Positions 23,268 through 31,562 of a DNA stretch of 61,891 bases are shown piece after piece. Numbering within the stretch: position 1 is the first letter of the stretch; each line of letters begins with the position of its first letter. The stretch comes from a virus: the IMG/VR virus record IMGVR_UViG_3300049893_001270, positions 1 to 61,891 of that record; one strand, 5' to 3'. A program made the position numbers and the translations under genes. Under the pieces are notes generated by a model. That model saw only the letters and a program-made list of their open reading frames with translations. It was not told where the DNA came from and made no database searches.

Positions 23268-24049
23268 CGAAGCTGTGGGAAGAGTGGGACGAGACGACGG
23301 CCAAGGCCGAGGTGGAAACTGCCCGCAAGTCGGCTGGGTTCAGCAAGTGGCTGCCCAAGTTCGCGATCGGCAAGAACGTCGTGCGCATTCTCCCGGCGCG
23401 TGTCGGCTGCACAAGCCCGTTCCGCGTGACGTACATTCACTACATCGACCTGCCTGGATCGAAGGTCAGCTTCGTCTGCCCGATGCAAGAGGCGAGTCAG
23501 CCCTGCCCGGTGTGCACGACGATCGCGCGCCTTCAAGTCAGCGAGAACCCGCTCGACAAGGACCGCGCCAAGCGCATGAACGCGCAGTACACCGTGTACG
23601 CCAACGTGTACTCGGTGTTGCCCGAGGCTGCGCAGCCGCGCGCTCAGATCGCCCGGTTCACCCAGAAGGTTCACAAGACCATCCTCTCGTACAAGACCGA
23701 TTTCGGCGTGCCGTTCGATCACCCCGTCAGAGGCACGAACATTGTGCTGGTGCGCGAGGGATCGACGCAGACAGATACCAAGTACACCCTGATGCTCGAC
23801 CCGATGGGGGCCAGCAAGCTGTCCAACGACGATCAGGTGATGACCCAGATTCTCCAGAGCATGTGGAATCTGGACAACGAAGTGATGGTGCCCACCTTCG
23901 ATCAGGTGCAGCGAATGCTGCGCGGTGAGAAGGTGGACCTGTACAAAGAGCGCGGGTCGATGCCCGCGGTGAGCGGCGGTAGCCGTGCGGTCAAGGCGAT
24001 TGCCGCTACCACCAACCACATCTCCGACGACGACCTGCTCGACGGATGA
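23264..24049 (+). CDS. Single-stranded DNA-binding protein (T4 gp32-like)
   Basis: Predicted replication ssDNA-binding protein. SKWLPKFAIGKNVVRILPA opens the core domain. A zinc site His59-x12-Cys72-x8-Cys81-x2-Cys84 closely mirrors gp32 (His-x12-Cys-x9-Cys-x2-Cys). The C-terminus is acidic (SDDDLLDG), as in proteins that recruit replication partners through the tail. Length 261 aa is slightly below T4 gp32. ATG 23264 overlaps the upstream stop. The gene sits directly after polymerase and its helical partner. Confidence 0.85.
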   Translation: MTKLWEEWDETTAKAEVETARKSAGFSKWLPKFAIGKNVVRILPARVGCTSPFRVTYIHYIDLPGSKVSFVCPMQEASQPCPVCTTIARLQVSENPLDKDRAKRMNAQYTVYANVYSVLPEAAQPRAQIARFTQKVHKTILSYKTDFGVPFDHPVRGTNIVLVREGSTQTDTKYTLMLDPMGASKLSNDDQVMTQILQSMWNLDNEVMVPTFDQVQRMLRGEKVDLYKERGSMPAVSGGSRAVKAIAATTNHISDDDLLDG

Positions 24050-24080
24050 CACACTGGCGTGGTCAAACCACGCCAGCCAC

Positions 24081-24155
24081 GCCAAAGTAGCTCAGTGGAA
24101 GAGCACCCGATTTGTAATCGGGCGGTCGCGAGTTCGATGCTCGTCTTTGGCTCCA
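24081..24155 (+). tRNA. tRNA-Thr (anticodon TGT)
   Basis: Acceptor GCCAAAG/CTTTGGC (24081-24087 with 24145-24151), D arm GCTC/GAGC, anticodon stem CCCGA/TCGGG with loop TTTGTAA giving UGU. T arm GCGAG-TTCGATG-CTCGT with one G-U. Discriminator T24152 is followed by CCA at 24153-24155, so the 3' end appears encoded, unlike tRNA-Lys. It lies 31 nt after the SSB gene. Confidence 0.95.
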
Positions 24156-24173
24156 AGGGTGTTGAACCACTCT

Positions 24174-24201
24174 ACCAACGGACAACATATCATCCGTTGG
24201 T
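24174..24201. other. Hairpin after tRNA-Thr
   Basis: ACCAACGG (24174-24181) and CCGTTGGT (24194-24201) form a perfect 8-bp stem with a 12-nt loop. No T-run follows, so it may be an RNA-processing or stability element rather than a terminator. The rest of 24156-24323 holds no gene I can support. Confidence 0.5.
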
Positions 24202-24323
24202 ATGGATTGCGGCCCTTATCCTGCGCGAGTCCGCAAGTCAAATGAGCCCTAGCCTCACCGAATGGGGCGATCTGAAGACTCTAAAGAGATACAGCTCGCG
24301 CGGGGCTAATTTACACTACGACC

Positions 24324-24536
24324 ATGCGAAACATTCAAGGCGTTGCGTTCGCCACGGGTAACGGTGGCTTTTTCCTTCACCTCTGGGCGTCGAGCAGCAT
24401 CGACGTTGATATTTTCACGCAAAACCGATCGGCGTTTGCCCAAGCCGCTCTTTCGTGGATGATGGGGTCGCAGACGCCTATGTGGGGTCTGCTGGACCCG
24501 ATCGAAACACCACTCGAAAGGATGCCTTCGCTGTGA
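24324..24536 (+). CDS. Hypothetical protein, 70 aa
   Basis: ATG 24324 after the tRNA gap. It contains glycine- and aromatic-rich GNGGFFLHLWASSS and is not clearly membrane-spanning. The stop overlaps the next GTG (GTGA). Function unknown. Confidence 0.62.
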   Translation: MRNIQGVAFATGNGGFFLHLWASSSIDVDIFTQNRSAFAQAALSWMMGSQTPMWGLLDPIETPLERMPSL

Positions 24537-24811
24537 CAACGCTCAAGAACCCGCTCGTGGTCGTTCACACGGACAGGACGGTGTGGTCCTTTTTCGAAGG
24601 CAACGCCATTGTTGCCTCCATTCGGCACAATCACATCGACACCATGCGTGCAGACGGTCGTACGCGTCTGGATATCTCATGTTTCAAGCCGGGGTGCGAA
24701 TCGTACATCTCGGTCGTCTCTGACTTTCAAGGAGCAGTGAACCACCTTGCAGCCTCCATCGCGAACTCCCTGGACAGTCCATCCAAGCGCGCACGACCCA
24801 AGCGTACGTAG
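24533..24811 (+). CDS. Hypothetical protein, 92 aa
   Basis: GTG 24533 coupled to the previous stop. Beta-rich start (NPLVVVHTDRTVWSFFEGN), one CFKPGC pair, and a basic C-terminus (SKRARPKRT). No family recognised. It precedes the SbcD-like nuclease. Confidence 0.65.
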   Translation: MTTLKNPLVVVHTDRTVWSFFEGNAIVASIRHNHIDTMRADGRTRLDISCFKPGCESYISVVSDFQGAVNHLAASIANSLDSPSKRARPKRT

Positions 24812-24878
24812 CTTGACCTGCATCGCGTCGCGTAACCTGATGGACTCAGGTTACTTTAGCGAGAACTGCTGCCGCCGC

Positions 24879-26093
24879 ATGATGTACGCGGTAGTTTCCG
24901 ATGTTCATATCGGATCGTACAAGGGGGAAGTGCCCATCACCGCTGGGATGGTTGACTACCGCGGGGCGGCGCGGCTGTTGGCGCTCTCCAACGCTGCGAG
25001 AATGTACAGAGAGAGACTCAGCGAGTCTCTCGATGACGCCCAGCGTGCGCGTATGTTCTTTGCGTCCCCCACGAAGCCCCCACCGAGATCGATGGTGTAC
25101 GAGCGCCTGCTCGTAGCGGGTGACCTCTTCGATTCGCCAAAAACCCACCCGGCATGGCTGTCTCTACTAAGTCGAGGCGTAGTGGAGATCCTTAGCGCGA
25201 TCAGCGGCAACCATGAGATGTCGAGCGTGTCGCTGTGGGACCAGTCAATCCTTACCGCGTCTCGAATCGGGCGCGCTGTGTGCCACGAGCCGAGCGTAAT
25301 CGCGCCTGGGGTCGCAGCCATTCCGTACGCGCCGAGCACAAGTCAGATTGACTACCTCTCTCGCGCAATGGCGCACCCCAACCTGCGCGGCCACCACGAA
25401 ACACACGACGTGTGCGTAGCGCACGTTGGGGTATGGGACGGTGCCCCGCCCATGATCCCGAACCACTCGGCAAGCTCGGTTGGTGCGCGCGATCTGATCA
25501 CATCGATGGGGGCAAACAGCATCTCGGTCATGTTCGTGGGCGATTGGCATAAATCTGGGGTTTTCTCGCACGACGGAAAGGTCATCGTTCAGTGCGGCAC
25601 TACGTGCCCGATCGACTGGTCTGACAGCGGACCAAACAACGGGTTCGTGTACTACCTGTCTCTTCTGCACACGATCGAGACGCACGCCACGAAGCGCGAG
25701 TATTTCGCCACGGCGATCTGGCGTGAAGGCATCCCAGGCGTGCCTCAGTTCGAGACTGTCACGTTTGGGCCGAACGCTGCGGCAGAGATCGCCAGAATTT
25801 GCGGCGAAATTCGCCGCAACAACCGCATCCCGTTCATCGCGCTGGCCGCAGCGCCCCAAGAGATCGCCTCTGCTCGTCAACTGGCAGACACAATCGAGGA
25901 ATCCGTGACCCCGACGATCATCGCAGCAGACGCGGCGGCGTCGTTTGACCGCGCGAAGAATCAGTTGGTCAATCTGGGCGACTTGGAGGCTGGCGTAGCG
26001 AGCTACGTTGCAAACAACGTGAAGCCTGAGATTCAGTCCGAGGTTCAATCGCGGCTACTGGAGTACATTCGTGAAGCCAGACGAGCAAAATAG
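24879..26093 (+). CDS. SbcD/Mre11-like nuclease (T4 gp47-like)
   Basis: Calcineurin-like metallophosphoesterase that with SbcC processes DNA ends for recombination-dependent replication. Motifs: SDVH (Asp8, His10), AGDLFD (Asp82), GNHE (Asn111-Glu113), then AHVG and GDWH in the C-terminal half of the catalytic domain. The C-terminal about 130 residues are helical, as in the SbcC-contacting region. Start ambiguous: ATG 24879 or 24882 gives the usual M(M)YAVVSDVH start; ATG 24840 would add 13 residues. The partner ATPase is two genes on. Confidence 0.88.
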   Translation: MMYAVVSDVHIGSYKGEVPITAGMVDYRGAARLLALSNAARMYRERLSESLDDAQRARMFFASPTKPPPRSMVYERLLVAGDLFDSPKTHPAWLSLLSRGVVEILSAISGNHEMSSVSLWDQSILTASRIGRAVCHEPSVIAPGVAAIPYAPSTSQIDYLSRAMAHPNLRGHHETHDVCVAHVGVWDGAPPMIPNHSASSVGARDLITSMGANSISVMFVGDWHKSGVFSHDGKVIVQCGTTCPIDWSDSGPNNGFVYYLSLLHTIETHATKREYFATAIWREGIPGVPQFETVTFGPNAAAEIARICGEIRRNNRIPFIALAAAPQEIASARQLADTIEESVTPTIIAADAAASFDRAKNQLVNLGDLEAGVASYVANNVKPEIQSEVQSRLLEYIREARRAK

Positions 26094-26328
26094 CGCCATT
26101 GTTCAGCGCGCGGAGCTGATCGAGGCTGTCGTTCGACGCCACCACACAGGGAACCCAACAATGGTCGCGCTCGCGGTTGCCTGCACGGCGGCGTGCAAGT
26201 CACCACCGGCCGACCCTGTGTTGCGAAAAAAGACCTACGCATGGGCGAGTGTACTGCTCACCATGATGACCGATCTGAACAAGTACAGTCCGCTGCTGAC
26301 CGCGGACATCGACGACGGAACCGCGTAA
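26071..26328 (+). CDS. Hypothetical protein between SbcD and SbcC, 85 aa
   Basis: GTG 26071 overlaps the nuclease gene by 23 nt, and its TAA shares a base with the SbcC ATG. Helical with an AVACTAACKSPP segment. Its location inside the gp47-gp46 pair suggests a linked role; no family recognised. Confidence 0.65.
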   Translation: MKPDEQNSAIVQRAELIEAVVRRHHTGNPTMVALAVACTAACKSPPADPVLRKKTYAWASVLLTMMTDLNKYSPLLTADIDDGTA

Positions 26329-27761
26329 TGCGTGTACGACAAGTCAAACTGCGCAACTTCAGATCGCACGCGAGCCTGGACGTGTCCCTGCCGGACACAG
26401 GCGTGGTTCTTGTCACGGGCGATAGTGGCTCGGGTAAGTCGAGCATCGTGTCGGCGGTTGATTGGGCTGCTCACGGCGGGTCTGGCGCACGCGTGATCCG
26501 CGTGGGCGAGTCCCAGTGTGAGGTTGTGCTGACCCTCGACACGGGTGTGATCCACCGTACCCGGACTCGTACAACTACAAAGCTGCAAGCCCGCTATGGG
26601 TCCGAGTGGCGAACGGCTACGCAGGCGCAGGAGTATATCGATCAGCACGTACTGCCGCTGCCAAAGAGCTTGTGGCGCAAGGTGCTGACCTTTTCAGAGG
26701 ACGCGGGCAATCGAGGGTTCGCCGGTACCGCGTCGGATGAAAAATACAAGCTGCTCGAAGGGCTCGCAGATGTATCCGGTGTCGTTCCCCTCGCGCTGGT
26801 CGCGGCAAAGCGGGACCATCACACACTGCGTGAAAAAAAGACCACCAAACAGATCGACGCGTCGGCGGCAACCGCAGCGATCGAAAAACTCAACGCGCTG
26901 AAGAACTCTCCGCACCGCGTGAACGCTGCACGGCAGCTCATATACGTCAAAAGCGCGGTCGAAATCATGGACGACTGGTTCGCGTACACGTCCGATCTAT
27001 CGCACAAAGTGAAAGAGAGGCAGATCGCTGCCGCACCGCAGGTACAAACATGCCCGACCTGTGGCGCGGTAACGTCTGGCGGGAGCGTGGCCGCGCATTC
27101 CCCATACGTTACCGACCATCTCGTGCGTCGCATGATGCGCCACGTAGCGATGAAGCGAACGAACGCGCTGTCTGCCTTGGCGCACGTAAAAAACACGCTG
27201 CGGCAGCTCACTGCCGACATCGACAGTCAGTTGGACGATCTATTCGACAAGGCTCTCTCAGCTTCCACCGAGGCAGAGAAGCTGTCCACCGATCTCGTCT
27301 ACGTAGACGAGTGCGTTCGTGCACTGTCCAGCAGCGGACTACGCGCCCACATGGTGAGTATGACCCTCTCTGCCATGTCCGACCTGACCAATCGATATCT
27401 GGCGATCCTTTTTCCGAGCGTACAGGTACGGTTCGAGATCGACGCGTCGCTGGACTCTCGCCCGATCGTTACTCGCATCGAGGGGCACTCGCTGGGGGTC
27501 AACGACATCGACGATATGTCACGCGGCGAGCGTCGGCGCGTACAGGTTGCCAGTGCATTGGCGTTGGCGGACTTCGCGCGCAGTCAGACCATGTTTCTCG
27601 ACGAGGTAGCGGACGGCGTGGACGCCACCAACGTTGGTCTTATGGCAGACGCGATCCATCAGGCCGCGTCCGACCGCTGCGTTGTTGTTATCACGCACAA
27701 CCCAAACCTGATCGCCGCCCTGTCCGGCAGGCACAGCCACCACATCAGGCTATCGCCATGA
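26328..27761 (+). CDS. SbcC/Rad50-like ATPase (T4 gp46-like)
   Basis: ABC-type ATPase partner of the SbcD-like nuclease. It opens with the typical MRVRQVKLRNFRSH, followed by P-loop GDSGSGKS (31-38). A short coiled-coil region carries a zinc-hook-like CPTC (Cys242, Cys245). The C-terminal lobe has the signature DMSRGERRRV and Walker B MFLDEVAD, then VVVITHN with the switch His. At 477 aa it is much shorter than bacterial SbcC and somewhat shorter than T4 gp46, with minimal coiled-coil arms. ATG 26328 in a TAATG junction. Confidence 0.9.
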   Translation: MRVRQVKLRNFRSHASLDVSLPDTGVVLVTGDSGSGKSSIVSAVDWAAHGGSGARVIRVGESQCEVVLTLDTGVIHRTRTRTTTKLQARYGSEWRTATQAQEYIDQHVLPLPKSLWRKVLTFSEDAGNRGFAGTASDEKYKLLEGLADVSGVVPLALVAAKRDHHTLREKKTTKQIDASAATAAIEKLNALKNSPHRVNAARQLIYVKSAVEIMDDWFAYTSDLSHKVKERQIAAAPQVQTCPTCGAVTSGGSVAAHSPYVTDHLVRRMMRHVAMKRTNALSALAHVKNTLRQLTADIDSQLDDLFDKALSASTEAEKLSTDLVYVDECVRALSSSGLRAHMVSMTLSAMSDLTNRYLAILFPSVQVRFEIDASLDSRPIVTRIEGHSLGVNDIDDMSRGERRRVQVASALALADFARSQTMFLDEVADGVDATNVGLMADAIHQAASDRCVVVITHNPNLIAALSGRHSHHIRLSP

Positions 27762-28594
27762 CAATGGATACGTTCGATGTGGGAGAGGTAGAAAGACAGC
27801 CTGGGCTCACGCTTCGCCAATCACGCGACGTGACACGCATCGCCAACTCGATGTTGGCAGACTTTCTGTACGCTAACGATGGGACGTCGAACATCTGGTA
27901 CAGCGGGCTGCACGCCATCTCGAACGCTACGATTCACTCGCTACACGAGGGCGCGCGCTACTTTTATCGATTTCCAAATTCAGACATCAGCACGCGCAGC
28001 CATTCGCGGGCGTTCGGCAGCTTCGACGAGTTGTCCAAGCTGATCTACTACACGTCAGCGGTCATGTTCGGTGACGTGGTCCACCCGGACACGTACTTCA
28101 CGACACCGACCGGCCCTATGATCGCTCGATGGGCGGTCATCCCCTCGCACCGTATGCGGACGTACGGGTATCACCCTAACCAGCGCAGTCTTAGGGTGCT
28201 GCTGCCCGCGATCACGGCGTCTGTCGATCCGATCCCATCGCGCGGGGCGTACCCGCTCCCGTGCTGGTACGCGGCTAAGACGCACAAAGAGCTGGCAGAC
28301 ATGATGTATACCGTGTCGGTCGATACGTTTCGGTCGGACATACTGCGCCTGCTCTCGCACAATCTGCGGTTCTTCGCGCACGATCTCATGTCGCACGTCC
28401 CATTGAACCCTGGGGAGTCCCCGTATTTGTGCCTTCGTAAATCACGCGACGACGGTATTACGGATCACCCGCTAACTGCGTACAAGTTCGAGCGATGGGT
28501 TGCTGGACACCGCGGGGTGTTCGCTGGTGTCTGTGAATATCTAGCCGATCTGTTCGACACGGCTAGAATATCCGTTGACCTCAAAAGGATGTAA
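27758..28594 (+). CDS. Hypothetical protein, 278 aa
   Basis: ATG 27758 overlaps the SbcC stop (ATGA). Helical and rich in Tyr, His and Arg; contains RQSRDVTRIANSMLADFLYA. No known domain. Co-directional with the recombination genes. Confidence 0.72.
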   Translation: MTMDTFDVGEVERQPGLTLRQSRDVTRIANSMLADFLYANDGTSNIWYSGLHAISNATIHSLHEGARYFYRFPNSDISTRSHSRAFGSFDELSKLIYYTSAVMFGDVVHPDTYFTTPTGPMIARWAVIPSHRMRTYGYHPNQRSLRVLLPAITASVDPIPSRGAYPLPCWYAAKTHKELADMMYTVSVDTFRSDILRLLSHNLRFFAHDLMSHVPLNPGESPYLCLRKSRDDGITDHPLTAYKFERWVAGHRGVFAGVCEYLADLFDTARISVDLKRM

Positions 28595-28596
28595 CC

Positions 28597-29250
28597 GTGC
28601 TCACAAACAAAACTGTCATCGGAGATGTCGTGGTTGGCACCGTCAACCCGGCAGAGCTTCTCAAACGCCGCCAGAACTTCCGCAGCATGACCCCCAAGGA
28701 GCGCAACGCACTACGCGCTTCGATCGTTAAGTACGGGTTCAAGTCATTCATCCTCGTGCGGGAGCGCGCCGACGGGTTCGAGATCATCGACGGCCACCAT
28801 CGCACTTCGATCGCGGGGGAGCTCGGCATCGCGCAGATCCCAGCGGTCGTGCTCGGTCCTGACCAAGACGCAGGCGCGGTGGATCTCGCCATGCTTTCGT
28901 TCAACGTGCACGCGCAGCCCGTCGCAGACCAGATGTTCGCCTTTCTCAAAGAGATCGCTGAGTCTGGCACGAGCTCGACAGAGATCGCTGCGCTGACGGG
29001 GATGGACGATACCTTCGTGACCGCGCTGCTGGACGCAGCCGTGGCGTCCCCGACGCCGATCGAAACGTCCCCTGACCCCGCGCCGCGTCCTGACCTGCCC
29101 GCTACCTCCGAGTCCAAGCCTGCGACTGCGCCGCAGGACAAGTCTACGTACTTGGAGTTTTTCAAGTCTCGATATGGCGTCACTTCGACGAGTGAAGCCA
29201 CGCAGCGCGCTATGGCAGAGCTGTACGAGATGCTCGTGCTGGGCGACTGA
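28597..29250 (+). CDS. ParB-like nuclease-domain protein 2
   Basis: GTG 28597, 2 nt after the previous stop. The ParB-like domain resembles that at 7142-7750: LRASIVKYGFKSFILV and DGFEIIDGHHRTSIAG align well with LRASIEEYGFLQPILV and DGFEIVDGHHRRDVMA. A Pro/Ala-rich linker (about 150-185) separates a C-terminal helical segment (YLEFFKSRYGV). The tails of the two paralogues differ, suggesting distinct partners or targets. Confidence 0.83.
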   Translation: MLTNKTVIGDVVVGTVNPAELLKRRQNFRSMTPKERNALRASIVKYGFKSFILVRERADGFEIIDGHHRTSIAGELGIAQIPAVVLGPDQDAGAVDLAMLSFNVHAQPVADQMFAFLKEIAESGTSSTEIAALTGMDDTFVTALLDAAVASPTPIETSPDPAPRPDLPATSESKPATAPQDKSTYLEFFKSRYGVTSTSEATQRAMAELYEMLVLGD

Positions 29251-29305
29251 TTTCAGTTGCAGTCACTTCACGCTCGGTTTATCACCTTTCGCAAAGGAGC
29301 CACAC

Positions 29306-29830
29306 ATGCGTCCGTTTGGAAAGTTCGTTCGCGAAATTCGCGTCAATCACGGTCTGACTTTGGCGCAACTCGCCAAGAAAATCGGCATCACTGCTGGGTA
29401 TCTTTCTCAGTTGGAGCGCAGCGATACCGCGGTCATCACTGACCGCAAGATGCTGCTCGCTCTCGCTCGCGCGACAAACACGCCGTTGACGCGTGTCGCG
29501 ATGCGCGCGTTTCAGTCCAGCGGGCACGCTCCGCTGCCGGTACTCAAGCGCGCCAACAAGGCCAGCGATCTGGCCGTGAAGCTCTCCCTCAACTGGGAGA
29601 ACCTCACCGACGCCGCGCTGGACGAGATCGACAAGATCGTCAGTATGCTGACCCCGAGCGTCCCCGCTGACATCGCGCCGGTTTCCGAGGATGCGGCTGC
29701 CCCGACCCTGGATCTGGTCGATCCGCCCAGCACCACGGGCATCAACGGCTTGGTCATCGACGGGACGACCGATGCCCCGCGCCCGGTCATGGCTGAGATG
29801 GCTGTCATCCACGCGTCCCCCGCTGAGTGA
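29306..29830 (+). CDS. Cro/CI-type helix-turn-helix regulator
   Basis: N-terminal HTH of the XRE family: LTLAQLAKKIGITAGYLSQL (about residues 16-36) and the following ERSD. The C-terminal 110 residues lack a LexA-type peptidase motif and end in a Pro/Ala-rich tail. The gene has a strong ribosome site (AAAGGAG) and a 55-nt upstream gap that may hold its promoter. It is a likely transcription repressor or switch protein; no lysogeny module is visible nearby. Confidence 0.85.
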   Translation: MRPFGKFVREIRVNHGLTLAQLAKKIGITAGYLSQLERSDTAVITDRKMLLALARATNTPLTRVAMRAFQSSGHAPLPVLKRANKASDLAVKLSLNWENLTDAALDEIDKIVSMLTPSVPADIAPVSEDAAAPTLDLVDPPSTTGINGLVIDGTTDAPRPVMAEMAVIHASPAE

Positions 29831-30249
29831 CATCAATGGAAAAGGGCGCTGAAAAAAAGAAGCGCGTCCTTTCCGGTCGAGGCAGGCGGGCAAAAGGGGC
29901 GGGGTTCGAGCGTGAGATCGCGCACGCCCTGGCCGACCTGTTTCCGCACGCCAAGCGTGGGCTAGGACAAGCGCGAGCGGGGAACGAAGTCCCTGACGTG
30001 ACCGGCACCGACTACTGGATCGAGTGCAAACGACAAAAACAGCCGAACATTCGGCGGGCGTACAAGCAGGCTACCGACGCCACCGCTTCTACACCGAACC
30101 CGGACTACAAAGACCGCCCCGTGGTGGTCGTTACCCAAGCCAACGCCGAGAAGGCGCTCGTAACAGTCTCGCTAGACCTCTTCCTCACGCTGCTGCGAAA
30201 GGCCACCGAGCATGACGATGACCGAGCGCCGGTATCTGCCGGTTCTTGA
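29827..30249 (+). CDS. PD-(D/E)XK nuclease, possibly Holliday-junction resolvase-like
   Basis: Restriction-like nuclease core: Glu28/Glu30 in GAGFEREIAHAL, Asp57 in EVPDVTG, and Glu66-x-Lys68 in YWIECKRQ. This layout fits Hjc-like resolvases and other phage endonucleases. The basic N-terminus (KKKRVLSGRGRRAKG) may bind DNA. Start GTG 29827 overlaps the regulator stop; ATG 29836 is an alternative. It would fit with SbcCD in recombination, but substrate specificity is unknown. Confidence 0.78.
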   Translation: MTSMEKGAEKKKRVLSGRGRRAKGAGFEREIAHALADLFPHAKRGLGQARAGNEVPDVTGTDYWIECKRQKQPNIRRAYKQATDATASTPNPDYKDRPVVVVTQANAEKALVTVSLDLFLTLLRKATEHDDDRAPVSAGS

Positions 30250-30790
30250 TGGTGCCCCGCCGCACACCCGCCGACACCACGCACCAAAAGTTCGCGCGCG
30301 TACCGAAAACATGAACAGATATTCCAAGCGCAAGCTGGAATACTGGCGTGTGAGGCGGTTGGAAATGGCAGAGTCCGACGATTTCGGTGACGTGCACCCG
30401 CCGACTACCTACGGCGACTGCCAAGCTCTTGGTCTTGGCACCAAAGAAAACCCGTGCCCCTGGGCGCGCTGCAAGCACAACTTGGCGATCGACGTGAACC
30501 CAGAGAACGGGTCGATCACCACGCGATTTCCTGACAAGGACATCGACGAACTCGACGCGACGTGCGCGATCCGCCAAGCAGAAGAGGGGCCGTTGCACCT
30601 CTGGCGCGTGGGGGAGCTTATGAACATCACGAGAGAACGCGTGCGACAGATTGAAGCCGTCGCACTGAAAAAAGCAGCCAGAAACAACGCCGCGCTGCGT
30701 GAGATCCTTCTCGATTTTCTCGAAGAAGATCACACATGCGCCGCGTCGGCTACCGTGGCGGCTATCCGTGCAAAGCGCGGCGTCAAATAG
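30212..30790 (+). CDS. Sigma-70 region-4-like DNA-binding protein with Cys motif
   Basis: The C-terminal domain WRVGELMNITRERVRQIEAV (about 131-150) is a classic region-4 helix-turn-helix. Upstream are CPWARCKHNLAIDV and a TCAIRQAEEG segment. The combination of CP..CK, beta hairpin and TCAL..A..G followed by an HTH occurs, to my recollection, in small bacterial and phage proteins of former Deltaproteobacteria. It may recruit host RNA polymerase or act as a repressor. ATG 30212 overlaps the nuclease gene. Confidence 0.8.
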   Translation: MTMTERRYLPVLDGAPPHTRRHHAPKVRARTENMNRYSKRKLEYWRVRRLEMAESDDFGDVHPPTTYGDCQALGLGTKENPCPWARCKHNLAIDVNPENGSITTRFPDKDIDELDATCAIRQAEEGPLHLWRVGELMNITRERVRQIEAVALKKAARNNAALREILLDFLEEDHTCAASATVAAIRAKRGVK

Positions 30791-31061
30791 CTTCTGTCAG
30801 TGTTGCGGCACTGACTTCGTAATCGAGTGCGGGCTCTGTGTTTTTTGCTTTATGGTGTGTCCGCACATACACCATGAGTGGGGGGTCGAGGCGCATCTTC
30901 ACCTGCGCCGGATCACGTATCACGTTGCGCGGGATCGTCTGATCTTGTGCGGGTTTACCGCGCAAGAAGCAGGGGATGCGGTGCGCCGTGGTCTTGCCGC
31001 GTACGCTATTAGAAGCGCCGACTCACTCACTCACTGCGACATCACAAAATGGAGCCGCTAA
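30768..31061 (+). CDS. Small Cys-rich protein, 97 aa
   Basis: The segment FCQCCGTDFVIECGLCVFC carries two closely spaced Cys pairs suggestive of a zinc ribbon; a helical C-terminal half follows. GTG 30768 retains the Cys motif and overlaps the previous gene by 23 nt; ATG 30852 would remove it. Function unknown. Confidence 0.58.
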   Translation: MQSAASNSFCQCCGTDFVIECGLCVFCFMVCPHIHHEWGVEAHLHLRRITYHVARDRLILCGFTAQEAGDAVRRGLAAYAIRSADSLTHCDITKWSR

Positions 31062-31294
31062 TGCGATCGAAACGCAAGCTAGACATGCGCGCCGCCGCCC
31101 GACACATCGGGCTGGCTGCGATGTGTCAATCATCCGCGGTTGCGACCTTTTTCTCCATCTGCACGTCCAACCAACCGCTTTGGGTCGTCTTCGTTGGCTA
31201 CACGATTATGACCGCGCTGTTGTTTGCGGCGCTGATGTTGATGGCGCTGGCTATCGCAACCATGATCGGCGGCTCCCATGCAGGCTCCGACTAG
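31061..31294 (+). CDS. Small membrane protein with two hydrophobic segments, 77 aa
   Basis: ATG 31061 in a TAATG junction. A basic N-terminus (MRSKRKLDMRAAARH) precedes SSAVATFFSI and a long hydrophobic stretch WVVFVGYTIMTALLFAALML. Two membrane spans or one span plus a re-entrant segment are possible. It could be a superinfection-exclusion or holin-like protein; placement among regulators argues against assigning lysis. Confidence 0.62.
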   Translation: MRSKRKLDMRAAARHIGLAAMCQSSAVATFFSICTSNQPLWVVFVGYTIMTALLFAALMLMALAIATMIGGSHAGSD

Positions 31295-31562
31295 CCCGCT
31301 GACCCCGTCACAACAGCGCGTGTACGACTTCATCAAGGCGTACATGGAGCAACACAAGTACGCGCCAACCTACCGGGAGATCGCCGCCGGGATTGGCGTT
31401 CGCAGCACAAACGGCATCGCGGACCTGCTGCTGTTGATGGAGCGCAAAGGTTGGCTCAAACGCGGTGTGAACCGCGCGCGCACCATCGTGCTGTGGGAGC
31501 ACGCCACCCCAACCACAGGTGACCCCGACAATGCTGACGCTGTTCAACAGCAGCACACTTGA
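31278..31562 (+). CDS. LexA-like DNA-binding domain protein lacking the peptidase
   Basis: LTPSQQRVYDFIKAYMEQ, then YAPTYREIAAGIGV, matches the winged helix-turn-helix of LexA almost residue for residue (LTxRQxxxxxFIxxYxxxxGxxPTxREIAxxxGxxS). The Ser/Lys autoprotease domain is missing; the protein stops at 94 aa with a polar tail. It could occupy host SOS-like operators without being cleavable, or regulate phage promoters. ATG 31278 overlaps the previous gene by 17 nt. Confidence 0.82.
   Translation: MQAPTSPLTPSQQRVYDFIKAYMEQHKYAPTYREIAAGIGVRSTNGIADLLLLMERKGWLKRGVNRARTIVLWEHATPTTGDPDNADAVQQQHT

Noticed and set aside
24059-24361. Open frames across tRNA-Thr and the following gap
   Set aside because: They translate the tRNA itself and have no protein-like sequence; the interval is better explained as tRNA plus non-coding DNA.
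27050-27757. N-terminal extension of the 278-aa protein into the SbcC-like gene
   Set aside because: The extension is an Arg/Gly/His-rich shadow of SbcC; ATG 27758 in the ATGA overlap fits the rest of the operon.
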